Virus record (IMG/VR): IMGVR_UViG_3300005289_000073
Span: 1 to 31,460 of that record
Direction: 5' to 3' (one strand)
DNA length: 31,460 nucleotides
Origin: a virus
Each line of letters opens with the position of its first letter. The stretch's first letter is position 1. Below, in pieces: positions 16,543 through 23,876 of the stretch. The notes under the pieces are model-generated. The model made no database searches. It saw only the letters and a program-made list of their open reading frames with translations, and had not been told where the DNA came from. The position numbers were made by a program, and so were the translations under genes.

Positions 16543-18953
16543 GCATTGCGAACTGCCTCACGAAACTGGTCTCGGCGAAGCGGATCACCCAGAAGCAGGC
16601 GGATGATGCCCTGGCGCTGCACGAGGGCTTGCAGGGGCGTCTCTACCCGAACATGGGCCCGACATCGGCGGAAGCTGCCAGCGCGCTTGAGGCAGCCCGC
16701 GTGATGGCGCAGGCGGCGCAGGAACGGAAGCTGATGGCCTCGAAGCAGGCGATTGCCTACGCGCAGGCTCTCGACCGGATGGAGAAGCACCCCGACGGCA
16801 AGACTGTCGGGCTTCAAAGCATGCTCGTCCGCGACAACATGGAAGGCGGCGCGGCGACCGGGAACGCAATCCACATCGACGGCCACAGCGAAAACGTGAC
16901 AAAGCGCCTCCTCGGTATGATGGATACGGCGATGCGGCCCTATGCATCGAGGCTGGCCGGCCTGAGCCAGGACACGGAGTCCATCTGGAATATCGTCCGC
17001 GAGCTCTTCGGCAAAGACACCGGCGACGACGCGGCGAAGGCTGCAACGGCGGGCTGGCAAAAGGCGACGAAGTACGCGGTCGATCGCGTGAAGCGCGCCG
17101 GCAAGCCGCTGTCTGTGCTCGAAGACTGGCGCCTGCCGCAGAACTGGGATAGCTCGCGCGTCCGCAAGTTCTCTGAGGCGCAATTCGTCGACGACCTGAT
17201 GACGGAATTCGAGGCCGGTAATCTGCGCGTCATGGACAAGCAGGGCAACGGCGACGCCCCGAAAGCGGCGGTCTCCGGGATCATCGCCAACGCCTACAAG
17301 GATATCACGTTGGGCAAGGCGAACAGCGGAACTGGCGGCTTCTCCAATCAGCTGCGCGTGTTCCGCTTCGAAGATCCGGAAGCCTATATACGCCTCATGA
17401 AGAAATACGGGATCGGCGACGGCGGGCTCTACAACACGTTGATGGGCCACCTCGGCGGGATGGGGCGCGAGATCGCGACCACGGAAATCCTCGGCCCGAA
17501 CTACGAGGACAATTTCAAGCGCCTCCTCGATGTCGCCACTGCCGACGATGCAACGCGCAACAAGACGGTCGGCTCGAAGCTGAAGCGCTCACTCTCACTC
17601 AATAGCCCGGCCGCGGTGAAGCGCACCTATGACGCGGTGACCGGGAAACTCGGTGTCGCGCAATCCGAACTGCTGGCCGGCATCGGTGGCGGCATGCGCA
17701 ACCTGCAGACTGCCGCGCGTCTGGGCTCGGCGACAATCGCCGCTCTGCCCGGCGACAGCTTCACGGCCTCGCTTGCCGCCAACTATAACGGCATTCCCGC
17801 GACCGCCGTGCTCAATCGCCTTGTCCGCGACCTGACGACGAACAAAGAGGGCGCCGAAGAGATCGCGCGACAGGTGAACCTCACCGCTGCGTCTGTCATG
17901 GATCACGCCCTCGGCTCGAAACGGTTTGCCGATGAGGTCGTCGGTCAAGGCTTCACTGGCCGCGTCGCTGATACCGCCATGCGCATGTCGGGGATCAACG
18001 TCTGGACGGAAGGCCTAAAACGCGCCTGGGGGATGGAGTTCAATGGCTTCATCGCCCGCCAGGCTGACAAGGCGTTCAACGAACTGGATCCAGCTTTCCG
18101 CAATTTCCTGAACCGCTACGGGTTCACGCCGGAACAGTGGGACAAGCTGCGCGCCACTCCGCCGATCGAGGCCGACGGCGCCCGGTTCTTCGACGTGAAC
18201 GCTGTCGAGGATCAGCAGCTTGCCGACCGCCTGATGTCGGCCATGCTCGACGAGCGACGTTTCGCCATCCTCGAACCTGATGCTCGAGTCCGTGGGGCGA
18301 TGACGGCCGGCCAGCAACGCGGCACCTTCATGGGCGAAATCGCTCGCAGCGCCACCCAGTTCAAATCGTTCCCTATGACGTTCATGATGACCCACATGAT
18401 GCGCTCGGCGATCCAGGACGGCGCGTGGGGCAAGGTCTCTGCCGGAACGAAGCTGGTCACGCTGATGACTATCGCCGGCGCTGTCACCTCGCAGATGCAA
18501 TCCCTCATCGCCGGCCGCGATCCGCAGGACATGAGCAAGCCGCAGTTCTGGTCACAGGCGTTCATCCGCGGCGGCGGTGGCGGCATGCTCGGCGATCTCG
18601 TCTATTCCTCGTCCACGCGCGGCGGTGACGGGCTCACCGAATACATCGCCGGTCCCGGCCCGGGCGCGGTGATCTCTGCCACCGGCGATCTCGCGCAGGC
18701 GCTTTCCGGCAACAAGGAAATGACGGGCAAGATGCTGGCGCAGCATATCAAGGCGTGGACGCCGGGTTCGTCGCTGTGGTTCTCGAAGATCGCAACCGAT
18801 CGAATCCTCTTCGATCAGCTGCAGTCAATGATCGATCCGAACTATCGGCAATCATTCGCGCGTTACGAGCGTCGGATGAAGAAGGACTTCGGCCAGGGGT
18901 TCTGGTGGCGGCCGGGTGAGGCGTTGCCGTCGCGCGGGCCGCAACTGCCTTAA
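16539..18953 (+). CDS. Large internal virion/ejection protein, 804 aa
   Basis: This largely helical protein is the last gene of the virion block and is the likely counterpart of the large ejected core proteins (T7 gp16-like position). Visible features are an alanine-rich helical N-terminus (AASALEAARVMAQAAQERK), a glycine-rich hydrophobic stretch (LLAGIGGGMRNLQTAARL), ARSATQFKSFPMTFMMTHMM, and a C-terminal basic end (YERRMKKDFGQGFWWRPG). I see no enzymatic motif. ATGA coupling to the previous gene supports co-expression. Its stop overlaps, tail to tail, the stop of the minus-strand Arc-like gene. Confidence 0.72.
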   Translation: MSIANCLTKLVSAKRITQKQADDALALHEGLQGRLYPNMGPTSAEAASALEAARVMAQAAQERKLMASKQAIAYAQALDRMEKHPDGKTVGLQSMLVRDNMEGGAATGNAIHIDGHSENVTKRLLGMMDTAMRPYASRLAGLSQDTESIWNIVRELFGKDTGDDAAKAATAGWQKATKYAVDRVKRAGKPLSVLEDWRLPQNWDSSRVRKFSEAQFVDDLMTEFEAGNLRVMDKQGNGDAPKAAVSGIIANAYKDITLGKANSGTGGFSNQLRVFRFEDPEAYIRLMKKYGIGDGGLYNTLMGHLGGMGREIATTEILGPNYEDNFKRLLDVATADDATRNKTVGSKLKRSLSLNSPAAVKRTYDAVTGKLGVAQSELLAGIGGGMRNLQTAARLGSATIAALPGDSFTASLAANYNGIPATAVLNRLVRDLTTNKEGAEEIARQVNLTAASVMDHALGSKRFADEVVGQGFTGRVADTAMRMSGINVWTEGLKRAWGMEFNGFIARQADKAFNELDPAFRNFLNRYGFTPEQWDKLRATPPIEADGARFFDVNAVEDQQLADRLMSAMLDERRFAILEPDARVRGAMTAGQQRGTFMGEIARSATQFKSFPMTFMMTHMMRSAIQDGAWGKVSAGTKLVTLMTIAGAVTSQMQSLIAGRDPQDMSKPQFWSQAFIRGGGGGMLGDLVYSSSTRGGDGLTEYIAGPGPGAVISATGDLAQALSGNKEMTGKMLAQHIKAWTPGSSLWFSKIATDRILFDQLQSMIDPNYRQSFARYERRMKKDFGQGFWWRPGEALPSRGPQLP

Positions 18954-19192
18954 GGCAGCTTTCCAAGCAACGCCTCAATAATCTTTTGCTGTTGTTCGAA
19001 TGCTTCCAGCATCCGATCGATGCGCCCATCAATCGCGCCGTGTTCTAATGTGGACTGCAGGCGGAAGACTATTTCAGCATTCAGAGATCGTCCTGACTGT
19101 TGGGCTGCCGCTTCTAATTGAGCTCTGAGCGACGGCAACATCCTGAGCCCGAATGGTGCAATATTGCCGATCTTTTCACCGCCTTTTGTCAT
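18950..19192 (-). CDS. Arc-like ribbon-helix-helix repressor, 80 aa
   Basis: The core APFGLRMLPSLRAQLEAAAQQSGRSLNAEIVFRLQ lines up by eye with the P22 Arc pattern FNLRWPREV...ENGRSVNSEIYQRV: a short beta strand that enters the DNA groove, then two helices. A C-terminal helix (IDRMLEAFEQQQKIIEALL) could form tetramers. I chose the ATG ending at 19192; a start at 19228 would place the operator inside the gene. No SD precedes it. It is divergent from the second Arc-like gene and probably represses both across the 19198-19241 palindrome. Confidence 0.8.
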   Translation of the reverse strand: MTKGGEKIGNIAPFGLRMLPSLRAQLEAAAQQSGRSLNAEIVFRLQSTLEHGAIDGRIDRMLEAFEQQQKIIEALLGKLP

Positions 19193-19197
19193 GGCTG

Positions 19198-19241
19198 CAC
19201 TTTGTAGACAAACTGCAGTTGCATTCAATGACTACAAAGTG
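19198..19241. promoter_or_regulatory. Palindromic operator between divergent Arc-like genes
   Basis: CACTTTGTAG (19198-19207) and CTACAAAGTG (19232-19241) are perfect 10-bp inverted arms with a 24-bp spacer. One arm covers the probable -10 of the leftward promoter and the other lies in the spacer of the rightward promoter, as expected for an autoregulatory operator. A related 10-mer TTTGTAGACA occurs at 19201-19210 and again at 19528-19537. Confidence 0.7.
19201..19228 (-). promoter_or_regulatory. Predicted sigma70-type promoter for the leftward Arc-like gene
   Basis: Read on the minus strand, TTGAAT (19228-19223) is followed after 16 bp by TACAAA (19206-19201). The start site would be close to the ATG at 19192, giving a very short or no leader. 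Confidence 0.45.
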
Positions 19242-19247
19242 TAATTA
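19219..19247 (+). promoter_or_regulatory. Predicted sigma70-type promoter for the rightward Arc-like gene
   Basis: TTGCAT (19219-19224), a 17-bp spacer, then TAATTA (19242-19247). The operator arm CTACAAAGTG fills the end of the spacer, so bound repressor should block polymerase. Confidence 0.5.
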
Positions 19248-19288
19248 GTTTCATTGTGTAACTATGGTTGCCAAAAGGGGAACGTGCT

Positions 19289-19471
19289 TTGAAAACGAAG
19301 AAGCCGCCGTTCGGACTCCGCATGCCAGATGAGGTGAAAAACTGGGTTGCGCTTCAGGCGAAGGCCAACATGCGTTCCCAAAACTCGGAAATCGTCGTTG
19401 CACTGAAAGAGAAAATGGAACGCCAGGCCGACACAACCATTTCTGAAAAAGGGCCGGCGAAGCGCAACTGA
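19289..19471 (+). CDS. Arc-like ribbon-helix-helix protein, 60 aa, TTG start
   Basis: PPFGLRMPDEVKNWVALQAK followed by NMRSQNSEIVVALKEKME is a second ribbon-helix-helix of the Arc/Mnt family and clearly related to the minus-strand neighbour. I place the start at TTG 19289, because AGGGGA sits seven bases upstream; a TTG at 19268 is an alternative. The C-terminus is a short charged tail. It is transcribed away from its partner from the shared operator region, the arrangement of Arc and Mnt in the P22 immI region, and like immI it lies just upstream of the tailspike gene. Confidence 0.78.
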   Translation: MKTKKPPFGLRMPDEVKNWVALQAKANMRSQNSEIVVALKEKMERQADTTISEKGPAKRN

Positions 19472-19509
19472 ACAGGGAGCGCATTCAACCCACTGAGGAG
19501 CCCAAGGAA

Positions 19510-19890
19510 TTGCATGACGATCCTCTTTTTGTAGACAGTAGACGAGGATACGCCGCCGCTCTCAAGACTTTAGCGGCAGATGTGCTGACGGAAATGGAGC
19601 ACGTCGAGGCTCTGTTCAAAGCCTATGAGGAGGCGTGGCGCGAAGTCGAAATCGCGTCTGGCTTCATGGAGAGGCCATCCCGCGACGATCAGTGTCGATG
19701 GGACAAGGCGGCGGCCAGGGAGGCGACGGCGCTGCATGCTCTCCTCTCGTATCAGGATAAGAGCCTGAACGCCTTCAAGATCAGAGCAGACTGCATCCAA
19801 ATGATCTTGCGGGCCGACAAACCCGTTCGCGACCTCGGAGACAATCGAGATGCGTTCGCGACCTTTGTGAGTTCGGTCGCACACTTCTAG
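19510..19890 (+). CDS. Unknown protein downstream of Arc-like repressor, 126 aa
   Basis: It starts at TTG 19510, nine bases after GAGGAG. The protein is acidic and mostly helical: ALKTLAADVLTEMEHVEALFKAYEEAWREVE, a middle with DQCRWDKAAAREATALHALLSY, and an end with IRADCIQMILRADKPVRDL. No membrane segment and no family recognised. It follows the rightward Arc-like gene in the place where P22 immI carries the antirepressor, so control by these repressors is plausible. It does not resemble the P22 Ant protein, and antirepressor activity is only a contextual guess. Promoter-like copy 5 begins three bases after its stop. Confidence 0.65.
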   Translation: MHDDPLFVDSRRGYAAALKTLAADVLTEMEHVEALFKAYEEAWREVEIASGFMERPSRDDQCRWDKAAAREATALHALLSYQDKSLNAFKIRADCIQMILRADKPVRDLGDNRDAFATFVSSVAHF

Positions 19891-19893
19891 CTC

Positions 19894-19929
19894 TGTGCTT
19901 TGCGGGCTTTTCTGGGCGCGGGCATCCTC
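19894..19929 (+). promoter_or_regulatory. Putative late promoter copy 5 (TGTGCTTTGC, 16 nt, GGGCATCCTC)
   Basis: The decamer is at 19894-19903 and the second element GGGCATCCTC at 19920-19929. The ATG of the tailspike is at 19936, 32 nt after the decamer, almost the same distance (31 nt) as in copy 4. GGGCGCG/CGCGCCC (19914-19920 and 19929-19935) form a 7-bp hairpin ending right before the ATG. Confidence 0.65.
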
Positions 19930-19935
19930 GCGCCC

Positions 19936-22755
19936 ATGTCTATCACCTCACCTGATGATCGCATCTCCGAGTATAACCCTGTCGTCGCGACCACTAAGTT
20001 CGCGGCTGAATTCCCGGTTTTCGACAATAGCGACCTCGCCGTATTCCATGATGGTGAGAAGCGGACTGATTTCACGGTGACCGCGAGCTACGTTGACGGC
20101 ATTTCGACGGACGCGGAGGTAGTGTTTAATCCCGGAATTATCGGGCGTGTGCAAGTGGTTGGGGTTAGAGACCCGCGCCGCACAAACCGCTTCAGCAATG
20201 GCGGACCTCTCCCTATCCGCGATCAGAACCTGGCTCTCGACACACTCGAAGCAGAGGTGCAGGAAGCTCACCGCGACGTAGGCCGCGCGTTCCTGGCGCC
20301 TGTTGGTGAGACAGCCGGCCGTATGCTGGCGTCAGATCCTGGCGATTTCCTCATATTGAATGAGAACCGCGACATCATCGGCTCCGATCCGCCGAGTGGT
20401 GCCGGCAACATGAATACTGCAGTATATGACCCTGCGTCTGTGGGGGCGAATGCGTTCAACGGCCTGCCCGTCGCCAGCCGGACGCTTCTTAAAGCTCTCG
20501 ACACGGCGTTCTTCAGCCACGTCGTTCTCACTGAGGCCGGCCGCGAAGGACCGTTTGCTTTAAGGTCTGGCAATTATTCTGCTCAGATCGCTGCAGACCC
20601 GCAAGAAGCCATCTTCATCGAGGCGGATGACATGCCGGCGACCGCCGGCGCTTGGGTGCGCCAGTCGGGGTGGGCTGTCGGCCCGATCGTCTACGAGTGG
20701 TGCGGAGGGCAGGCGTACACTCTTGCCGAGCTTGTCGCCCTCAACGGCGCGGGGTCGATCGACGCGAGGGCGACTGCAAATTCGATCGCGCTCGATGCTG
20801 CTGATGCGCTGAGAGTCTTTCTGACTGGTGGCGGCACCATCCTAGCCGAAGGACAGGTTTACGTCGTCAACAAGCGCTATGAGCGATCGTCAGGCGTCTA
20901 TCTTGTCGGTGCTGGCGTTGGGGCATGGGAGCCGATCTATCCTCAGCGCCCGAAGACTTGGACAGGTACGACGTTCCTCTTCAAAGGCACCGGCACCAAG
21001 GAAGTCACCTTCGACGGCATTACCTCAGGTGAGAAGAATGGTGGCTGGCGTCCCGACCCGGACAATGTAGGCCAGTTTTTCAAGCTTTGGTCGGCTTATA
21101 ACTCTGATGCGACTGGGACAACGCCCGCGACAAAGAAGCAATTCTCTGTTGGATTCCTCGTTAAGGAGAACGTCCGCTACGGCGGATTTCAGCACCTTCG
21201 CGTTTGCAATTGGGTCGGCACGGATGGTGTTTCCGATTGGAGCAATCAGGCGATGTCCTCGCTCGGAAGCGATTGGGACTTCGGTTATGTGTTCCGGAAT
21301 GCTGAATACGTCGACGACTACAATTTTCAAGTGGTCGGCGGCTTCCGTGAAGCGGCGGCCTTTCAGGCGATCACCGCGATCGTAGACAGCGCCGGTGAGC
21401 GTAATCTGCTCAAGCGTTGCAAGTTTTCTAGCCGTCGCGGTCTGATGATCCGTGGTCCGGACATTGTCAAAGTCATTTCTGCGACTGCGAACAGCATCAC
21501 GATTCCATGGACTGCGGAGAACTATCTTTCCCCGGCAGGCGGCACGCTACGCGGGTCTGACGGCCTGAATTATACGTACACTGGCATCACTCATGTCGGA
21601 ACCGACGCAAACATGGTGTTGACGGGAGTGACGCCCAATCCGTCGGCGCTCACTAGTCTTCGCCACGCATCCAGCGGCGTTGCAAACACAGAGTTTGAGA
21701 ACTGCTATATCTACGGCCTCGACCACGTGTCGGGTGCGTTGGCGGCCTCATTCGGTTTCCCAGATAGCCGGGCGGTAGAAATCAGCGGTTTCCCGATCAG
21801 GGGTATCAAGTTCGACCTGAGCAGCAAATTCCACACCAAAGAGCGCATTATCGCGCACCTGCATCACTCGACAGACCTCACGATGTTCTCTCATCAATTC
21901 GAGGGCGGGGGTCATGTCATCGCCAGCCCTGATGTCGCCAACCAGTCCTGGGCGTCGGCGGCTGTTTGGGAGACGCGAGGCCTCGTTATCGTCGGCAGCA
22001 ACGGGCTCTCTGATGGCATTGACAGCAGGCTCTTTACGCCCAGAAACGGCCTAATCACCGAGCTTCAGATTTCGCCTCGCTCGGATTTAAACGGGCATAT
22101 CTACCTGAAGGCCCTTGCTGGTAAGGATGCCTACATCCAGAACTTTGACGCGTCGGCCTACGTTCGTGCATTTGCCGCTGGCACCGTCACCGTTGTTGCG
22201 GGCAGTGCTTCGCGAATGCAGTTCTTCTCTTCCGGTTCCGTAGGCGCCGGCGCCGATAACACGCAGGCGTTGGGGACATCGACCTTCAGGTGGAGCCAAC
22301 TCTTTGCCGGCACGGCGACGATCAACACCTCAGACGAACGAGCCAAGCAGGATATCGGCGAAATCCCCGACGCCTGGCTTGACGCTTGGGGCGAGGTCTC
22401 GTGGTGCCGCTACAAGTGGAAGGACGCCGTTGCCGAGAAAGGCGAGGCGGCGCGCTGGCATACAGGTTTGATAGCGCAGCGCGTTCTTGACGTCTTTGCT
22501 AATCACAGCATCGACGCCATGGATATCGGCCTGCTCTGCTATGACGAGTGGGGCGATGAGGATGAGGTTTCAGAAGAGTTGTTCGACGGCAATGGCGAGG
22601 TCGTGGGGCACTCCGTTGTGCGCCCGGCCGTAGAGGCGGGAAGCCGTTATGGGCTGCGCTACGATGAGTGCTTCGCTATTGAGGCTGCATATCAGAGGCG
22701 GTGGATGCAGCGGCTCGAGCAACAGCTCGCATCCCTTGCTGCAAGTCCTCCATGA
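19936..22755 (+). CDS. Tailspike/tail fibre with C-terminal S74 self-cleaving chaperone
   Basis: This 939-aa receptor-binding protein has an N-terminus (residues 1-110; VVATTKFAAEFPVFDNSDLA, VVGVRDPRRTNRFSNGG) that resembles the anchor by which podovirus fibres attach to the tail. The middle is beta-rich, as in beta-helix spikes that bind or degrade surface polysaccharide. The C-terminus is a peptidase S74 intramolecular chaperone: INTSDERAKQDIGEIP with probable catalytic Ser799 and Lys804, then GLIAQRVLDVF and YGLRYDECFAIEAAY. It folds the trimer and cuts itself off. Start 19936 lacks an SD, fitting leaderless expression from copy 5. Base composition is AT-richer than the head genes, suggesting exchange. 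Its last 80 bp overlap the antisense gene. Confidence 0.88.
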   Translation: MSITSPDDRISEYNPVVATTKFAAEFPVFDNSDLAVFHDGEKRTDFTVTASYVDGISTDAEVVFNPGIIGRVQVVGVRDPRRTNRFSNGGPLPIRDQNLALDTLEAEVQEAHRDVGRAFLAPVGETAGRMLASDPGDFLILNENRDIIGSDPPSGAGNMNTAVYDPASVGANAFNGLPVASRTLLKALDTAFFSHVVLTEAGREGPFALRSGNYSAQIAADPQEAIFIEADDMPATAGAWVRQSGWAVGPIVYEWCGGQAYTLAELVALNGAGSIDARATANSIALDAADALRVFLTGGGTILAEGQVYVVNKRYERSSGVYLVGAGVGAWEPIYPQRPKTWTGTTFLFKGTGTKEVTFDGITSGEKNGGWRPDPDNVGQFFKLWSAYNSDATGTTPATKKQFSVGFLVKENVRYGGFQHLRVCNWVGTDGVSDWSNQAMSSLGSDWDFGYVFRNAEYVDDYNFQVVGGFREAAAFQAITAIVDSAGERNLLKRCKFSSRRGLMIRGPDIVKVISATANSITIPWTAENYLSPAGGTLRGSDGLNYTYTGITHVGTDANMVLTGVTPNPSALTSLRHASSGVANTEFENCYIYGLDHVSGALAASFGFPDSRAVEISGFPIRGIKFDLSSKFHTKERIIAHLHHSTDLTMFSHQFEGGGHVIASPDVANQSWASAAVWETRGLVIVGSNGLSDGIDSRLFTPRNGLITELQISPRSDLNGHIYLKALAGKDAYIQNFDASAYVRAFAAGTVTVVAGSASRMQFFSSGSVGAGADNTQALGTSTFRWSQLFAGTATINTSDERAKQDIGEIPDAWLDAWGEVSWCRYKWKDAVAEKGEAARWHTGLIAQRVLDVFANHSIDAMDIGLLCYDEWGDEDEVSEELFDGNGEVVGHSVVRPAVEAGSRYGLRYDECFAIEAAYQRRWMQRLEQQLASLAASPP

Positions 22756-23497
22756 GCGTCTGCCATTTCGGCTGATGCTTCCGTCTTTCATGATCGAGCA
22801 CAATCTGACGAACATCCGAGGCGTAGATCCGATACATCTCGCGCTGGTAGTGCGACGGCGCTTCCCCTTTTAGTTTATCCGGAACAATCTTCGTTGGAAT
22901 GACGGCGACACCTCGCGACTTTAGGTCTGCAGAAAAGCGGCTTTCCCAAACTCGTCGCTGTTCTTTGTCCGGATATGTGTTCCATGGAAAGGCTGTGAAA
23001 ACGATCGCGGCGCTTGGAAGCTTCCTGCGAAAGTGCCTCAGGAGTGCGCTGAAATTCGCGGCCGATTGTTCCGGTGTCAGCTTTGGCATGATGCGCATCC
23101 CGTTAGCCTCCGTCGCGGCCACCCTTGAGAAGAATTGCCCCCCGCCGATTGACCGCAGCGCCGCGGACGCGTCCATGAAGTTGTCGACTAGCAGCAGGTC
23201 GATGCTCTTCTCGTCCAAGGCATCAAGGAACGGCGTCCACCTCTTTAAAAGATGGCTTCCCATCGTTCCCCTGCATTGGTTGCGAAGAATTGCGTCTTCT
23301 TCAGAGCCAGAAACCACACCTGTAGCATGCCGGATCCTGTCGTAGGAAAGCTCATCTAAGGAACCATCAACGAAGCGCCCTAGGAATTGATCACTTCGAT
23401 TGTGATAGACACACGAGACGACATCGCCGCCATTAGCGGCACGGTATTGATCGGCGATCCGAAGAGATAGGCAAGATCCGAAGGTTGCAATCCGCAT
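22676..23497 (-). CDS. SGNH/DUF6270-like protein, possible polysaccharide-modifying accessory gene
   Basis: This 273-aa protein has an N-terminus, MRIATFGSCLSLRIADQY, resembling the GSC-S motif that opens DUF6270/GSCFA-type SGNH-like hydrolases, some of which sit in surface-polysaccharide loci. Later LLLVDNFMDASAAL and FTAFPWNTYPDKEQRR could hold other active-site residues, but a full Ser-Asp-His set cannot be proved by eye. GAGGAG precedes the ATG at a good distance. It is transcribed against the late genes and overlaps the 3' end of the tailspike by 80 bp, as expected for a prophage-expressed conversion gene that alters the host surface. Function is inferred. Confidence 0.6.
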   Translation of the reverse strand: MRIATFGSCLSLRIADQYRAANGGDVVSCVYHNRSDQFLGRFVDGSLDELSYDRIRHATGVVSGSEEDAILRNQCRGTMGSHLLKRWTPFLDALDEKSIDLLLVDNFMDASAALRSIGGGQFFSRVAATEANGMRIMPKLTPEQSAANFSALLRHFRRKLPSAAIVFTAFPWNTYPDKEQRRVWESRFSADLKSRGVAVIPTKIVPDKLKGEAPSHYQREMYRIYASDVRQIVLDHERRKHQPKWQTLMEDLQQGMRAVARAAASTASDMQPQ

Positions 23498-23549
23498 TAT
23501 AAGGCTCCTCTAACCGCAACTTGCCAGCGAGCGCACCCCCTAGTCAATC

Positions 23550-23585
23550 TGTGCTTTGCGGCGCTGCCTTCAACCGCCGATTATC
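23550..23585 (+). promoter_or_regulatory. Putative late promoter copy 6 (TGTGCTTTGC, 16 nt, GCCGATTATC)
   Basis: The decamer is at 23550-23559 and the second element GCCGATTATC at 23576-23585. It stands alone in the gap between the antisense gene and the lysis cassette, so it is the only visible source of transcription for the holin and endolysin. Start site about 23591, with a leader of roughly 25 nt. Confidence 0.65.
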
Positions 23586-23615
23586 CCGCTCGAACAAACG
23601 ACGGGAGCGATCACG

Positions 23616-23870
23616 TTGGATGAAGACGCCAAGACACCGGATCGGCTGATGGAACTGCCAGAAGAGACGCGCAAGTTCCTTGCGCAATTGCGTGACGACG
23701 ACATCGACACCCTGAAAGACGGCCTGAACCTCGTCAACTCGATCCGAACCGTCGGCACCTTCATGAAGTGGCTGATCATCGGCGTGATCGGTATCTTCAT
23801 CGGTAGCGTCATGATCTGGGAAAACGTCCTCAAGGTGATCCGCTTCCTCACTCCCGACCTGCCGAAGTGA
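23616..23870 (+). CDS. Holin-like single-pass membrane protein, 84 aa
   Basis: I place the start at TTG 23616, eight bases after GGGAG; ATG 23649 is an alternative with a poorer site. The protein has an acidic, helical N-terminal half (LPEETRKFLAQLRDDDIDTL), then one transmembrane helix (FMKWLIIGVIGIFIGSVMIW) and a short C-terminus. It directly precedes the endolysin gene and opens the lysis cassette, so it is probably the holin, or another membrane protein of the lysis system such as an antiholin. The charge pattern and cassette position are visible; holin activity is inferred. Confidence 0.72.
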   Translation: MDEDAKTPDRLMELPEETRKFLAQLRDDDIDTLKDGLNLVNSIRTVGTFMKWLIIGVIGIFIGSVMIWENVLKVIRFLTPDLPK

Positions 23871-23876
23871 GGCCAC

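Noticed and set aside
19281-19290. A seventh copy of the decamer (AACGTGCTTTGAAA)
   Set aside because: Only GTGCTTTG matches, the last base and first base differ, and the 16-nt-spaced second block is missing. It lies at the TTG start of the Arc-like gene, where a sigma70-type promoter is already visible.
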